A stretch of DNA of 64,000 bases from Ensifer adhaerens (lineage in GTDB: Bacteria; Pseudomonadota; Alphaproteobacteria; Rhizobiales; Rhizobiaceae). Shown in pieces: positions 19,141-27,657 of this stretch. The stretch is from positions 620,001-684,000 of the forward strand of contig NZ_LGAP01000001.1 of the NCBI RefSeq assembly GCF_001270265.1. The letters run 5' to 3'. The notes under the pieces are model-generated. The model saw nothing but the letters and a program-made list of their open reading frames with translations. It made no database searches and was not told the DNA's origin. Both the position numbers and the translations under genes were made by a program. Numbering within the stretch: position 1 is the first letter of the stretch; every line of letters begins with the position of its first letter.

Positions 19141-19818
19141 ATGCTTGATATCGGCTGGACCGAGCTAGTCGTCATTGCCATCGTACTGATCGTTGTTGTC
19201 GGACCGAAGGATTTACCGCCGATGTTGCGGGCCTTTGGCCGGATGACGTCGAAGCTGCGCGGCATGGCATCGGATTTCCGCCAGCAGTTCGACGAAGCGC
19301 TGCGCGAGGCCGATCTCGAAGATGTCCGCAAGACGATCAGCGACGCACAAAGCCTCAACCCGGCAAATGCGCTGCGCGATGCAATGACCCCGCTGCGCCA
19401 GACCGGCAACGAGATCAAATCCGATCTGCAGAAGGCGGCATCGCCGGACAAGGCCCCCGCAGTTGCGGCGGCAGAACCACCGGCATCCTCCTTAGAACCG
19501 GTTACCGCCGTGCCTACGGTCGACGCAAAGCCGGCCGACAGCGTTGCGGCCGCGGCGATCGGTTCCGCGAGCCGGCAGATGCAGCGAGCCGAAGCGCCTG
19601 AGCCTGCCGCAAAGCCGAAGCGGGCGACGAAGGCCAAGACCGACGCCACCGCCACGGCCAAGAAAGCCACAGCGCCTAAGGCAGCGGCCGGGACCACCGT
19701 GGCTGAGCCTGCAGTGGCCAAGCCTGCCGTGAAGAAGCCGGCGAAGGCGGCGGCCGAGCAGCCGAAAGAAAAGACCCAAAAGACACGCGCGGCGACGCGC
19801 CAGAAAGGTGACGCATGA
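19141..19818 (+). CDS. tatB: Sec-independent protein translocase subunit TatB
   Basis: Twin-arginine translocase subunit that with TatC forms the substrate receptor. The 225-residue product starts MLDIGWTELVVIAIVLIVVVGPKDLP, the TatB membrane helix and hinge with the conserved Glu and Gly-Pro. An amphipathic helix (MLRAFGRMTSKLRGMASDFR) follows, then a long Ala/Pro/Lys-rich tail (residues ~110-225, repeated KPAVKKP/KKATAPK patches) of low complexity. The stop codon overlaps the tatC start (ATGA), so the two are translationally coupled. Confidence 0.95.
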   Translation: MLDIGWTELVVIAIVLIVVVGPKDLPPMLRAFGRMTSKLRGMASDFRQQFDEALREADLEDVRKTISDAQSLNPANALRDAMTPLRQTGNEIKSDLQKAASPDKAPAVAAAEPPASSLEPVTAVPTVDAKPADSVAAAAIGSASRQMQRAEAPEPAAKPKRATKAKTDATATAKKATAPKAAAGTTVAEPAVAKPAVKKPAKAAAEQPKEKTQKTRAATRQKGDA

Positions 19819-20657
19819 GCGGCGATATCGAGGACCGGCCGCAGCCGCTGATCGAACATCTGATCGAGCTCAGGAAACGGCTGATGTGGGCCGTTGGCGC
19901 GTTCTTCATCGCCTTTCTCGTGTGTTTCTACTTTGCCAAGGGTCTCTTCAACCTGCTGGTGCTGCCCTTCAAGTGGGCGGTTAGCTGGGCCGGGATGGAT
20001 CACCGCACTGTCGAGCTCATTTACACCGCGCCGCAGGAGTTCTTCTTCACCCAGATCAAGGTAGCGATGTTCGGTGCCCTGGTGATCGCCTTTCCGGTGA
20101 TCGCATCGCAGGTCTACAAGTTCGTCGCTCCCGGCCTTTACAAGAACGAGCGTGCTGCATTCCTGCCGTTCCTGATTGCATCGCCGCTTTTGTTCCTGCT
20201 CGGTGGCGCGTTGGTCTATTTCTTCTTCACGCCGATGGTCATGTGGTTCTTCCTGGCAATGGAGCAGGGCGGTGGCGAAGGTCAGGTGGCGATCCAGCTT
20301 CTGCCCAAGGTGTCGGAATACCTAAGCCTGATCATGTCGCTGGTCTTTGCCTTCGGCCTCGTATTCCAGCTGCCGGTGATCACCACGCTTCTGGCGCGCG
20401 TCGGCTTCGTGAGCTCGCAGGGGCTGAAAGAGAAGCGCAAATACGCGATCGTGATCGCCTTCGTCGTCGCGGCTGTTTTGACGCCGCCGGACCCGGTCTC
20501 CCAGATCGGCCTTGCACTGCCAGCCATCCTTCTCTACGAAATTTCGATCTATACGGCGCGACTCGTCGAAAGACAGCGGGCAGCGGATGCACTCAAGCGT
20601 GAGGCCGCCCAGTCGCAGGAAGAAACTTCCGAAGAGGTTGGCCCCGCAAAGGGCTGA
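19815..20657 (+). CDS. tatC: Sec-independent protein translocase subunit TatC
   Basis: Polytopic core of the Tat receptor complex; binds the twin-arginine signal peptide. The 280-residue product has the TatC N-terminal block QPLIEHLIELRKRLMW and six membrane helices. The conserved PQEFFFTQIKVAMFGALVIAFP region and FGLVFQLPVI follow in order. Its ATG overlaps the tatB stop. The C-terminal tail (QSQEETSEEVGPAKG) is a short acidic extension. serS follows 47 bases later in the same direction. Confidence 0.96.
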   Translation: MSGDIEDRPQPLIEHLIELRKRLMWAVGAFFIAFLVCFYFAKGLFNLLVLPFKWAVSWAGMDHRTVELIYTAPQEFFFTQIKVAMFGALVIAFPVIASQVYKFVAPGLYKNERAAFLPFLIASPLLFLLGGALVYFFFTPMVMWFFLAMEQGGGEGQVAIQLLPKVSEYLSLIMSLVFAFGLVFQLPVITTLLARVGFVSSQGLKEKRKYAIVIAFVVAAVLTPPDPVSQIGLALPAILLYEISIYTARLVERQRAADALKREAAQSQEETSEEVGPAKG

Positions 20658-20704
20658 GCATTCGACGGTTCCGCGCCGTGACCTGAAAAACGCGTGGAAC
20701 GACA

Positions 20705-21988
20705 ATGCTTGATATCAAATGGATCCGTGACAATGCCGATGTGCTGGACGCCGCCCTGGCGAAGCGGGGCGCGGAACCATCGTCCGCGTCGCTGATCGCC
20801 ATCGACGAACGTCGCCGTGCAATCCTTCAATCGCTGCAGGACATGCAGTCGCGCCGCAATACGGCGTCGAAGGATATCGGCGCGGCCATGGCCCAGAAGA
20901 ACAACGAGCTTGCCGAAAAGCTGAAGGCCGAAGTTGCCGAGCTGAAGAACTCCATGCCGGCGCTCGAGGAAGAGAGCCGCCAGGTCGAGGTCGAACTGAA
21001 CGACGCCCTGTCGCGCCTACCGAACATCCCGCTCGAAGATGTCCCGGTCGGTTCGGACGAGGCAGGCAACGTCGTCACGCGGGTGATCGGTGCCAAGCCA
21101 ACCTGGAACCACCAGCCGCGCGAGCATTTCGAAATCGGCGAGGCGCTGGGCCTGATGGATTTCGAAGGCGCCGCACGTATTGCCGGATCCCGCTTCACCA
21201 TCCTGAAGGGTCAACTGGCCCGGCTCGAACGGGCGCTCGGCCAGTTCATGCTCGACCTCCACACCCAGGAACACGGCTATACCGAAGTCCAGCCGCCACT
21301 GCTGGTGCGTGACGATGCGATGTATGGCACCGGGCAGCTGCCGAAATTTGCCGAAGACCTGTTTCGCACCACTGATGATCGCTGGCTGATTCCGACGGCC
21401 GAAGTTCCCCTGACCAATATCGTGCGCGAGCAGATCCTCGACGGCGAGAAGCTGCCGCTGCGCTTTACCGCGCTGACGCCGTCCTTCCGTTCGGAGGCTG
21501 GTTCTTCCGGGCGCGACACGCGCGGCATGCTGCGCCAGCACCAGTTCAACAAGGTCGAACTCGTTTCGATCACCGACGCCGAGACGTCCGTTGCCGAGCA
21601 CGAGCGCATGACTGCCTGCGCCGAAGAGGTGCTGAAGCGTCTGGGCCTGCACTACCGCGTGATGACGCTCTGCACCGGCGACATGGGCTTCGGTGCCCGC
21701 AAGACCTACGATCTCGAGGTCTGGCTGCCGGGACAGGATACGTATCGCGAGATTTCGTCCTGCTCGGTCTGCGGCGATTTCCAGGCGCGGCGCATGAATG
21801 CGCGTTACCGCAACAAGGAAGACAAGGGGACAAGGTTCGTTCATTCGCTGAACGGTTCCGGCGTTGCCGTCGGCCGCGCCCTGATTGCCGTTATCGAAAA
21901 CTATCTGAACGCCGACGGCTCGGTTTCGGTGCCGGACGTCCTGGTTCCCTACATGGGCGGCCAGAAGCGTATCGAAAAAGCTGCCTGA
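20705..21988 (+). CDS. serS: Serine--tRNA ligase
   Basis: Class II synthetase that charges tRNA-Ser (and tRNA-Sec where present). The 427-residue product begins with [18 protein letters not shown] and a long coiled-coil arm (about residues 30-100), followed by the class II catalytic core: motif 2 in [21 protein letters not shown] and motif 3 in [17 protein letters not shown] near the C-terminus. Length and domain order match bacterial SerRS. It lies 16 bases upstream of surE, so an operon tatABC-serS-surE-pcm is likely. Confidence 0.97.
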   Translation: MLDIKWIRDNADVLDAALAKRGAEPSSASLIAIDERRRAILQSLQDMQSRRNTASKDIGAAMAQKNNELAEKLKAEVAELKNSMPALEEESRQVEVELNDALSRLPNIPLEDVPVGSDEAGNVVTRVIGAKPTWNHQPREHFEIGEALGLMDFEGAARIAGSRFTILKGQLARLERALGQFMLDLHTQEHGYTEVQPPLLVRDDAMYGTGQLPKFAEDLFRTTDDRWLIPTAEVPLTNIVREQILDGEKLPLRFTALTPSFRSEAGSSGRDTRGMLRQHQFNKVELVSITDAETSVAEHERMTACAEEVLKRLGLHYRVMTLCTGDMGFGARKTYDLEVWLPGQDTYREISSCSVCGDFQARRMNARYRNKEDKGTRFVHSLNGSGVAVGRALIAVIENYLNADGSVSVPDVLVPYMGGQKRIEKAA

Positions 21989-22004
21989 CGGGAAAGAAGT
22001 CGCG

Positions 22005-22775
22005 ATGCGGATCCTGCTGACAAACGACGATGGCATCCACGCCGAGGGCCTTGCAGTCCTTGAGCGGATCGCCAGGACGATTTCCGATGATGTCTGGGTG
22101 GTCGCGCCCGAGGCGGATCAGAGTGGTCTCGCCCATTCGCTGACGTTGTCGGAACCGCTGCGCCTGCGCCAGATCTCCGAGAAGCGTTTTGCGCTTAGGG
22201 GCACGCCGACGGATTGCGTCATCATGGCCGTCCGGAAGGTGATGGACCGCAAGCCGGATCTGGTCCTGTCGGGCGTCAATATCGGCGCGAACATGGCGGA
22301 CGACGTCACCTATTCCGGCACTGTCGCCGGTGCGATGGAGGGAACGCTGCAGGGCATTCGCTCCATGGCCCTGAGCCAGGCCTACAGCCATGTCGTCGGT
22401 GAGGCCGTTGCCTGGGACGTGGTAGAGCGGCATGCGCCTGCGTTGATCCGCAGCTTGCTGGCGGTTGACCTGCCTGATGGTACGTTGCTCAACCTCAACT
22501 TCCCGAAATGTTCGGCCGACGCCGTCGCCGGCACCGAAGTGACCTCGCAAGGCAAGCTCGATTTCGGTCTGACGATCGACGAGCGTTCCGACGGTCGCGG
22601 GTTTCCCTACTTCTGGCTGCGCTTTGGCGAGCGGTTCGGTGATTTCCGCGCCGGTACCGATATCCACGCGCTGCGCGAAAACCGGATCTCGGTGACCCCG
22701 CTCAAGCTCGACCTGACCGACTACACCGTGCAGGACCGTCTGGCACAGGCCTTGAGCGAAGGGACCGTCGTTTGA
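22005..22775 (+). CDS. surE: 5'-nucleotidase SurE
   Basis: Metal-dependent 5'/3'-nucleotidase that dephosphorylates nucleoside monophosphates, associated with stationary-phase survival. The 256-residue product opens [10 protein letters not shown] with the metal-binding Asp8-Asp9 pair, has the GTPTDCV motif and [19 protein letters not shown], a hallmark block of the family. Its stop codon overlaps the pcm start (ATGA-type overlap, TTGAGC), giving the widely conserved surE-pcm pair. Confidence 0.96.
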   Translation: MRILLTNDDGIHAEGLAVLERIARTISDDVWVVAPEADQSGLAHSLTLSEPLRLRQISEKRFALRGTPTDCVIMAVRKVMDRKPDLVLSGVNIGANMADDVTYSGTVAGAMEGTLQGIRSMALSQAYSHVVGEAVAWDVVERHAPALIRSLLAVDLPDGTLLNLNFPKCSADAVAGTEVTSQGKLDFGLTIDERSDGRGFPYFWLRFGERFGDFRAGTDIHALRENRISVTPLKLDLTDYTVQDRLAQALSEGTVV

Positions 22776-23425
22776 GCGGACGTGTTTCGGAACAGGAAGG
22801 CTTCGCGGCGATGGTCCTTAGGCTTCGCGCCGAGGGCATCAGCAACCAGAGCCTGCTGAACGCGGTCGAGCAGACGCAACGCGGCCATTTCGCGCCGCCG
22901 CAGTTCCAGGCGGAAGCCTACTCGCAAAGGACGATCCCGCTCGAGTGCGGTTCGTTCATGGAAGGCTATGACTTTGCCGTGCGGCTGCTGCACTGCCTCA
23001 ATCTCAAGTCCGGCCAGCGTATCCTCGAGGTGGGCACCGGCAGCGGCTTTACCGCCGCCGTCATGGGCCGCATCGCCGAGCGCGTGCTGACGATAGACCG
23101 CTACCAGACGCTCGTCGCTACCGCGCAGAAGAATCTGGAAAAATCAGGCGTTCGCAACGTCATTGTTCGGCACGCCGATGGCAGCGCCGGCGTGCCGGGC
23201 GAGGGCACGTTCGACCGCATTCTGATTACGGCTGCTTTCAACAGCCTGCCGCGCATGTTCTCCGACCACCTTGTCTCCGGCGGAACGCTGGTCGTTCCGA
23301 TCATGATGAGCGAAACGCATTGTCGGGTGGTCCGTGTCAGCCGCACCGGTAGCCGCTTCGACCGCGAGGATCTGTTCGACGCGCCTTACCTTCCGATCGT
23401 TCCGCAATTGGCGTCTTACCTCTAA
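22772..23425 (+). CDS. pcm: Protein-L-isoaspartate O-methyltransferase
   Basis: SAM-dependent enzyme that methylates abnormal L-isoaspartyl residues so that aged proteins can be repaired. The 217-residue product has the SAM-binding motif [16 protein letters not shown] (about residues 86-101), the substrate-side motif [11 protein letters not shown] and the late FDRILITAA strand. The start is the TTG overlapping the surE stop (22772). It is translationally coupled to surE. Confidence 0.94.
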   Translation: MSGRVSEQEGFAAMVLRLRAEGISNQSLLNAVEQTQRGHFAPPQFQAEAYSQRTIPLECGSFMEGYDFAVRLLHCLNLKSGQRILEVGTGSGFTAAVMGRIAERVLTIDRYQTLVATAQKNLEKSGVRNVIVRHADGSAGVPGEGTFDRILITAAFNSLPRMFSDHLVSGGTLVVPIMMSETHCRVVRVSRTGSRFDREDLFDAPYLPIVPQLASYL

Positions 23426-23805
23426 GCTTGCCATTCCAGTCTCCCTGGGACGGCACGTTGCGAAAGCTGGCCCATCCAGCCGCGCCACGCATCCAGCCTT
23501 TCACCCTGAACGCGGGCGTGGCCGAGACGCGTGCTGCAATGCCCGCGTTTCGACCGCGCAACCAGCCTGAGTGGCATGCAGCCCCTTTAACAGCGCAGCC
23601 CGAGATCATCTTCGTGGCCGAGTGAAGCTGGTGGGCGATTGCGCGCCAGGGTCAGTCATTGGTTAACAAAATCCTAACGCCTCCAGTTTCGCGCAAGCTT
23701 CGCGCCATACGCCTTCGGCTGCACGAAAGGTCTGGCCTTGCGAGTCGCTGAATTTCTATGCGGTTCGGAAAGGCAATCTGTTCGTACGGGCGACGGAGAC
23801 GGCAC
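23426..23805. other. Intergenic region after pcm
   Basis: 380 bases with no recognisable gene. A 65-codon frame (23428-23625) starting right after the pcm stop has no ribosome site or family resemblance. The last third is less GC-rich (GGTTAACAAAATCC near 23650) and probably contains the promoter of the next small gene. Confidence 0.4.
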
Positions 23806-24450
23806 ATGCAGATCGCGAACAGGCTGACGACCGCGACATCAGGCGACGGACTAGGCAACCTTGCCGGTCGTGCGGCGGGGCAATCCGGCGCAAGCGGCAA
23901 GGATGAAAGTGCAGTGCAGGCGCTGCAGGCCACCTTTTTCGATCCGACGCCGCGGATTTCGCTTTCCGCCGATGCGCTGCTTTACCTCAGCCAGAACAGA
24001 AGATCTTCTGACGGACAGCCCGCTCTGACGCGCGACGAATGGAACAACCGCTTGTCGCCGCAGTTGGCGTTGCGGGAATACCAGGCTTTTGGAAAGTTCC
24101 TCGAGACCGGCGATCACGGCGCGTACTACAAGGGCTTCATCGAGTACTACGATGGCCTGCGATCGGAAGATCAGGATAGCCTGCGCTATTTCGGGACACG
24201 GGAAGCGGCTGTCGCCGGACTACGCTCGCTCGAATACGATCAGGCAAGCGGCCTGGAGGGCGAGGCGGCCTTCCAGACCCTGGTGAGCGTGCTCCTCGAG
24301 GAGGACAAGACCGCGCAATCGGAGGCGCCTGCAGCACCGGCGGGACGCCAGATCTTTGCCTGGGACCTGACGAGCATCAGCTATGAGGACGAACCGACCG
24401 AGCGGCGCGCCGTCTCGGAAATCGAACGCCTCTATTCCGAACTGATCTAG
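23806..24450 (+). CDS. Hypothetical protein between pcm and the NlpD-like gene
   Basis: A 214-residue protein that I do not recognise. No signal peptide or membrane helix is evident. The N-terminus is Gly/Ala-rich (about residues 10-35). The middle is mixed helical with many Tyr, Asp and Glu residues (EYQAFGKFLETGDHGAYYKG). The overall composition is acidic and soluble. ATG 23806 has a CGGAGAC site nearby; the frame is open from 23758. It lies between pcm and the NlpD-like lipoprotein, co-directional with both, so a link to envelope or stationary-phase functions is possible but unsupported. Confidence 0.7.
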   Translation: MQIANRLTTATSGDGLGNLAGRAAGQSGASGKDESAVQALQATFFDPTPRISLSADALLYLSQNRRSSDGQPALTRDEWNNRLSPQLALREYQAFGKFLETGDHGAYYKGFIEYYDGLRSEDQDSLRYFGTREAAVAGLRSLEYDQASGLEGEAAFQTLVSVLLEEDKTAQSEAPAAPAGRQIFAWDLTSISYEDEPTERRAVSEIERLYSELI

Positions 24451-24601
24451 GTCCAGTCCCGGCTGACTACCGCGCCACGCGTCGCTCTATGGTTAGCATT
24501 CTGTCAAACTAGGCCTTTGGTGGTGCCGACCTTAACCGTGCGGTAACTCTAATACGCTTTAATCATCCCACATCGAGTTGCGTTCGGAGTGGGTAAGCGT
24601 C

Positions 24602-26158
24602 ATGCGTCAGTTTGTATCTCCCAAGGTTGGAAAGTCCACGATCCGCCTGTGTGCAGCAGTTTTGTTGGCAGGTGTCGCCACAGGCTGCAGCTCCGACGCC
24701 AGCCGTTTCGACGGCTTGTTCTCGCGGTCGGACACGCTGACGACCAGCTCAATTCAAAGAAATACGACACCGGTGCCGCGCGGCGACGTCGCCAACGGCC
24801 AGATGGCTGTGGTTTCGCCGGCCGACACGCGCAACTCGGCGCTCGGTCAGCCCTATCCCACGGCAAACGGTGGCTACGACCCGGTCAATACGGCGTCTAC
24901 ACCGATGTCCAGCGCGCGCGCCGCCTCGACGCCGATGAACGTGCAGCGTTCAACGCTTGCAGATCCGACTGCCGTCTCCAGCCGCCCTGTTGATCCGCAG
25001 CCGTTCCCGGCGGCACGCCAGGTCGAGCAGGCCTCCGCTGCCACGCGCCAGGCCTTACCGGCGGCCGTCAACGAGACAGCGAGCAAGAGTGGCTGGACGA
25101 CGCAGAACGCGCCTTCGATCATGGTTCGCCAGGGCGACAGCGTTGCCGTTCTCTCCAAGCGCTTCGGTGTTCCTGAAAAGGAAATCCTGAAGGCCAACGG
25201 ATTGAAGACTGCCGGACAGGTCGAGCCCGGCCAGCGCCTCGTCATCCCGACCTTCGGTGTTGCGAGCAGCGCCGCGAAGGCTGCCGCCTCCAACACGATC
25301 ACCGACCTGGATGGCAGCAAGCGTCAGCCGTCGCCCTTGCCGACCGATCAGCGCGATGTCGCGATCCTGCCGGGCCAGTCGCAGTCTCGCGAAAAGAGCG
25401 AAGGCAAAACGGATGTCGCCGCTGGCAAACTGGCCTCGACGGGCGAGGGCAGCGGTGGCGGTTCGTACACCGTCAAGCCGGGCGATTCCCTCAACCGTAT
25501 CGCCAAGGCAACAGGTGTCTCGGTCGGCGCGCTCAAGCAGGCCAACGGCCTGACGGCAGAATCGATCCGCGTCGGCCAGACGCTGAAGCTGCCGGGCGCC
25601 GCAGGCGCCGCGACCGATCAGGTCAAGACCGCATCCGTTCCGAACAAGAAGGCCGAAGGTCAGGTGGCCTCGCTCGACAAGAACAAGCCCGCCGAGTACC
25701 AGCCTCCAGTCGCAAAGCAGAGCGTTACCGAGGTCGCCAGCAAGACGGCTGACGTTGACGAGGAATCGCCGAAGTCGACGGGCATCAGCAAGTATCGCTG
25801 GCCGGTTCGCGGTGCAGTCGTCGCCGGCTATGGCGCCAATGTCGATGGCAACCGCAACGACGGCATCAACATCTCCGTGCCCGAGGGTACGCCGATCAAG
25901 GCCGCCGAAAACGGTGTAGTCATCTATTCCGGCAGCAGCCTGAAGGAACTGGGCAACGCCGTCCTCATTCGTCACGACGACGGCACCGTCACGGTCTACG
26001 GCAATGCTTCCGAACTGAAGGTCCAGCGCGGCCAGAAGGTGCAGCGCGGCCAGACGCTCGCTGCATCCGGCATGACCGGCCGCGCAAGCCAGCCGCAGGT
26101 CCACTTCGAAGTGCGCAAGAACGCCAGCGCCGTGAACCCGGCAACCTTCCTGGAATAG
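24602..26158 (+). CDS. nlpD: NlpD-like lipoprotein with two LysM domains and a degenerate LytM (M23) domain
   Basis: Probable outer-membrane lipoprotein that regulates cell-wall amidases. The 518-residue product has a lipoprotein signal (LLAGVATGC, Cys near residue 25) and a long Ser/Thr/Pro-rich linker. LysM 1 is at about residues 170-215 (VRQGDSVAVLSKRFGV) and LysM 2 at about 290-335 (YTVKPGDSLNRIAKATGV). The C-terminal M23-fold domain spans about residues 400-518. In that domain the usual HxGxD is NDGIN and the HxH pair is reduced to one His (QVHFEVR), so it cannot bind zinc normally. This parallels E. coli NlpD, which activates amidases. The order surE-pcm-(unknown)-nlpD resembles E. coli surE-pcm-nlpD, supporting the name. 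ATG 24602 opens the signal peptide. Confidence 0.85.
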   Translation: MRQFVSPKVGKSTIRLCAAVLLAGVATGCSSDASRFDGLFSRSDTLTTSSIQRNTTPVPRGDVANGQMAVVSPADTRNSALGQPYPTANGGYDPVNTASTPMSSARAASTPMNVQRSTLADPTAVSSRPVDPQPFPAARQVEQASAATRQALPAAVNETASKSGWTTQNAPSIMVRQGDSVAVLSKRFGVPEKEILKANGLKTAGQVEPGQRLVIPTFGVASSAAKAAASNTITDLDGSKRQPSPLPTDQRDVAILPGQSQSREKSEGKTDVAAGKLASTGEGSGGGSYTVKPGDSLNRIAKATGVSVGALKQANGLTAESIRVGQTLKLPGAAGAATDQVKTASVPNKKAEGQVASLDKNKPAEYQPPVAKQSVTEVASKTADVDEESPKSTGISKYRWPVRGAVVAGYGANVDGNRNDGINISVPEGTPIKAAENGVVIYSGSSLKELGNAVLIRHDDGTVTVYGNASELKVQRGQKVQRGQTLAASGMTGRASQPQVHFEVRKNASAVNPATFLE

Positions 26159-26165
26159 GTTGGTA

Positions 26166-27041
26166 TTAGTCGTCCAGCCGGTGGCGCAGGCGGCCGGCCA
26201 GATCCTGAATGAACTGCCAGGCGACGCGGCCGGACCTTGCTCCCCGCGTCGTCGACCATTCCAGCCCATCGGCGTGCAAGGCCTCCTTGTCGACAGCCAA
26301 GCCGTAATGAGCCGCATAGCCGTCGATCATCGCCAGATAGTCTTCCTGGCTGCATTTGTGGAAGCCGAGCCACAATCCGAAGCGATCCGAAAGCGACACT
26401 TTCTCCTCGACCGCCTCCGATGGATTGATGGCCGTCGACTGCTCGTTTTCCATCATGTGCCGCGGCAGGAGATGGCGTCGGTTCGATGTGGCATAGAGCA
26501 GCACGTTGGCCGGCCGCCCCTCGACGCCGCCGTCGAGCACGGCCTTGAGCGACTTATAGGACGTGTCATCGTGGTCAAAGGACAGGTCGTCACAAAAGAC
26601 GATCACCGGCACGGGGGCCGATTTGAGTATTTCCATCAGCGCAGGCAGCGTCGCGATATCTTCGCGGTGAACCTCGACCAGCTTCATCGCGACACCCGTA
26701 TCCCGTGCGATCTGCGCGTGAACGGATTTGACCAGCGAGGATTTTCCCATGCCGCGCGCGCCCCACAGAAGCACGTTGTTCGCCGGATAACCTTCGGCAA
26801 AGCGCAGCGTGTTGTCGACCAGGATGTCGCGCACGTGGTCGACGCCGGTGATCAGCGACAGTTCGATGCGGTTCGGCCTTTTGACCGGCTGCAGATGATG
26901 GCTTGCCGGCGCCCAGACGAAGCACTCTGCAGCGTCCCAATCGTTGGCGGCAGCAGCGGGGCCGGCGATGCGTTCGATCGCCGCGGAAAGCTTCTGCATT
27001 TCCTTGATGAGAACGTCGATCTTTTTTTCACCCATGTCCAT
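26166..27041 (-). CDS. DUF815-family AAA ATPase
   Basis: Soluble P-loop ATPase of the DUF815 family, widespread in proteobacteria and without a defined role. The 291-residue product has Walker A GARGMGKSS (about residues 114-122), Walker B-like VPVIVFCDDLSF, a sensor-like LLYATSNRRHL and an arginine-rich C-terminal block (STTRGARSGRVAWQF) that fits a AAA sensor 2. The start is ATG 27041; ATG 27035 is equally possible. It converges with the NlpD-like gene (7 bases between stops) and is divergent from yajC. Confidence 0.85.
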   Translation of the reverse strand: MDMGEKKIDVLIKEMQKLSAAIERIAGPAAAANDWDAAECFVWAPASHHLQPVKRPNRIELSLITGVDHVRDILVDNTLRFAEGYPANNVLLWGARGMGKSSLVKSVHAQIARDTGVAMKLVEVHREDIATLPALMEILKSAPVPVIVFCDDLSFDHDDTSYKSLKAVLDGGVEGRPANVLLYATSNRRHLLPRHMMENEQSTAINPSEAVEEKVSLSDRFGLWLGFHKCSQEDYLAMIDGYAAHYGLAVDKEALHADGLEWSTTRGARSGRVAWQFIQDLAGRLRHRLDD

Positions 27042-27272
27042 CTCCGCTTGCTGAATCAGTCACTTGGCTCCGGTTTAACCGGGTAGCACGCAGGTTTGCG
27101 CTGGAAAAGGCCGAACCGGGCGGGACAGGGGGTTCTCCTCTTGCGCAATTTATGTCAGAGGCACTGGAACGGATACGGGTGCCGTCGCTTTGCATTGCGG
27201 CTGCGCGCCCTTATATTCCGGCCGATTTGGCGCGGAGGAACCGCCGCATATTTTGAACTCAAGGAGTGATCG

Positions 27273-27608
27273 ATGTTCATTACCGAAGCTTTTGCGCAGA
27301 CAGCCGGCGCCTCGTCGACCGGTGGCGCGGACATCCTTATGTCCATTCTGCCCTTCCTGCTGATCTTTGTTGTCATGTATTTCCTCATCATTCGCCCGCA
27401 GCGTGCGCAGATGAAGCGCCGCGAAGAGCTCTTGAAGAACATCCGTCGTGGTGACCAGGTCGTGACCGGCGGCGGCATCGTCGGCAAGGTGACGAAGGTC
27501 GTCGACGACAGCGAGCTGGAAGTCGAGATTGCGGAAGGCATCAAGATCCGCGTCATTCGCAGTGGCGTATCGGAAGTTCGCGTCAAGGGCGAACCCGTAA
27601 AGGAATAA
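27273..27608 (+). CDS. yajC: Sec translocon accessory protein YajC
   Basis: Small single-span membrane protein of the SecDF-YajC complex. The 111-residue product has a short N-terminus, one helix (ILPFLLIFVVMYFLIIRP, about residues 25-42) directly followed by the family motif RPQRAQMKRREELL, and a small basic/hydrophobic cytoplasmic domain (GDQVVTGGGIVGKV). An AAGGAG ribosome site precedes ATG 27273. secDF follows after 49 bases, the usual gene order. Confidence 0.95.
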   Translation: MFITEAFAQTAGASSTGGADILMSILPFLLIFVVMYFLIIRPQRAQMKRREELLKNIRRGDQVVTGGGIVGKVTKVVDDSELEVEIAEGIKIRVIRSGVSEVRVKGEPVKE

Positions 27609-27657
27609 TCCAAGTCCAGCCACAACCGGGGCATCCGGGTCACGGAGCGTTTGAGGC

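Noticed and set aside
23428-23625. 65-codon frame right after pcm
   Set aside because: No ribosome site or conserved feature; its position just after the stop codon is the only argument for it.
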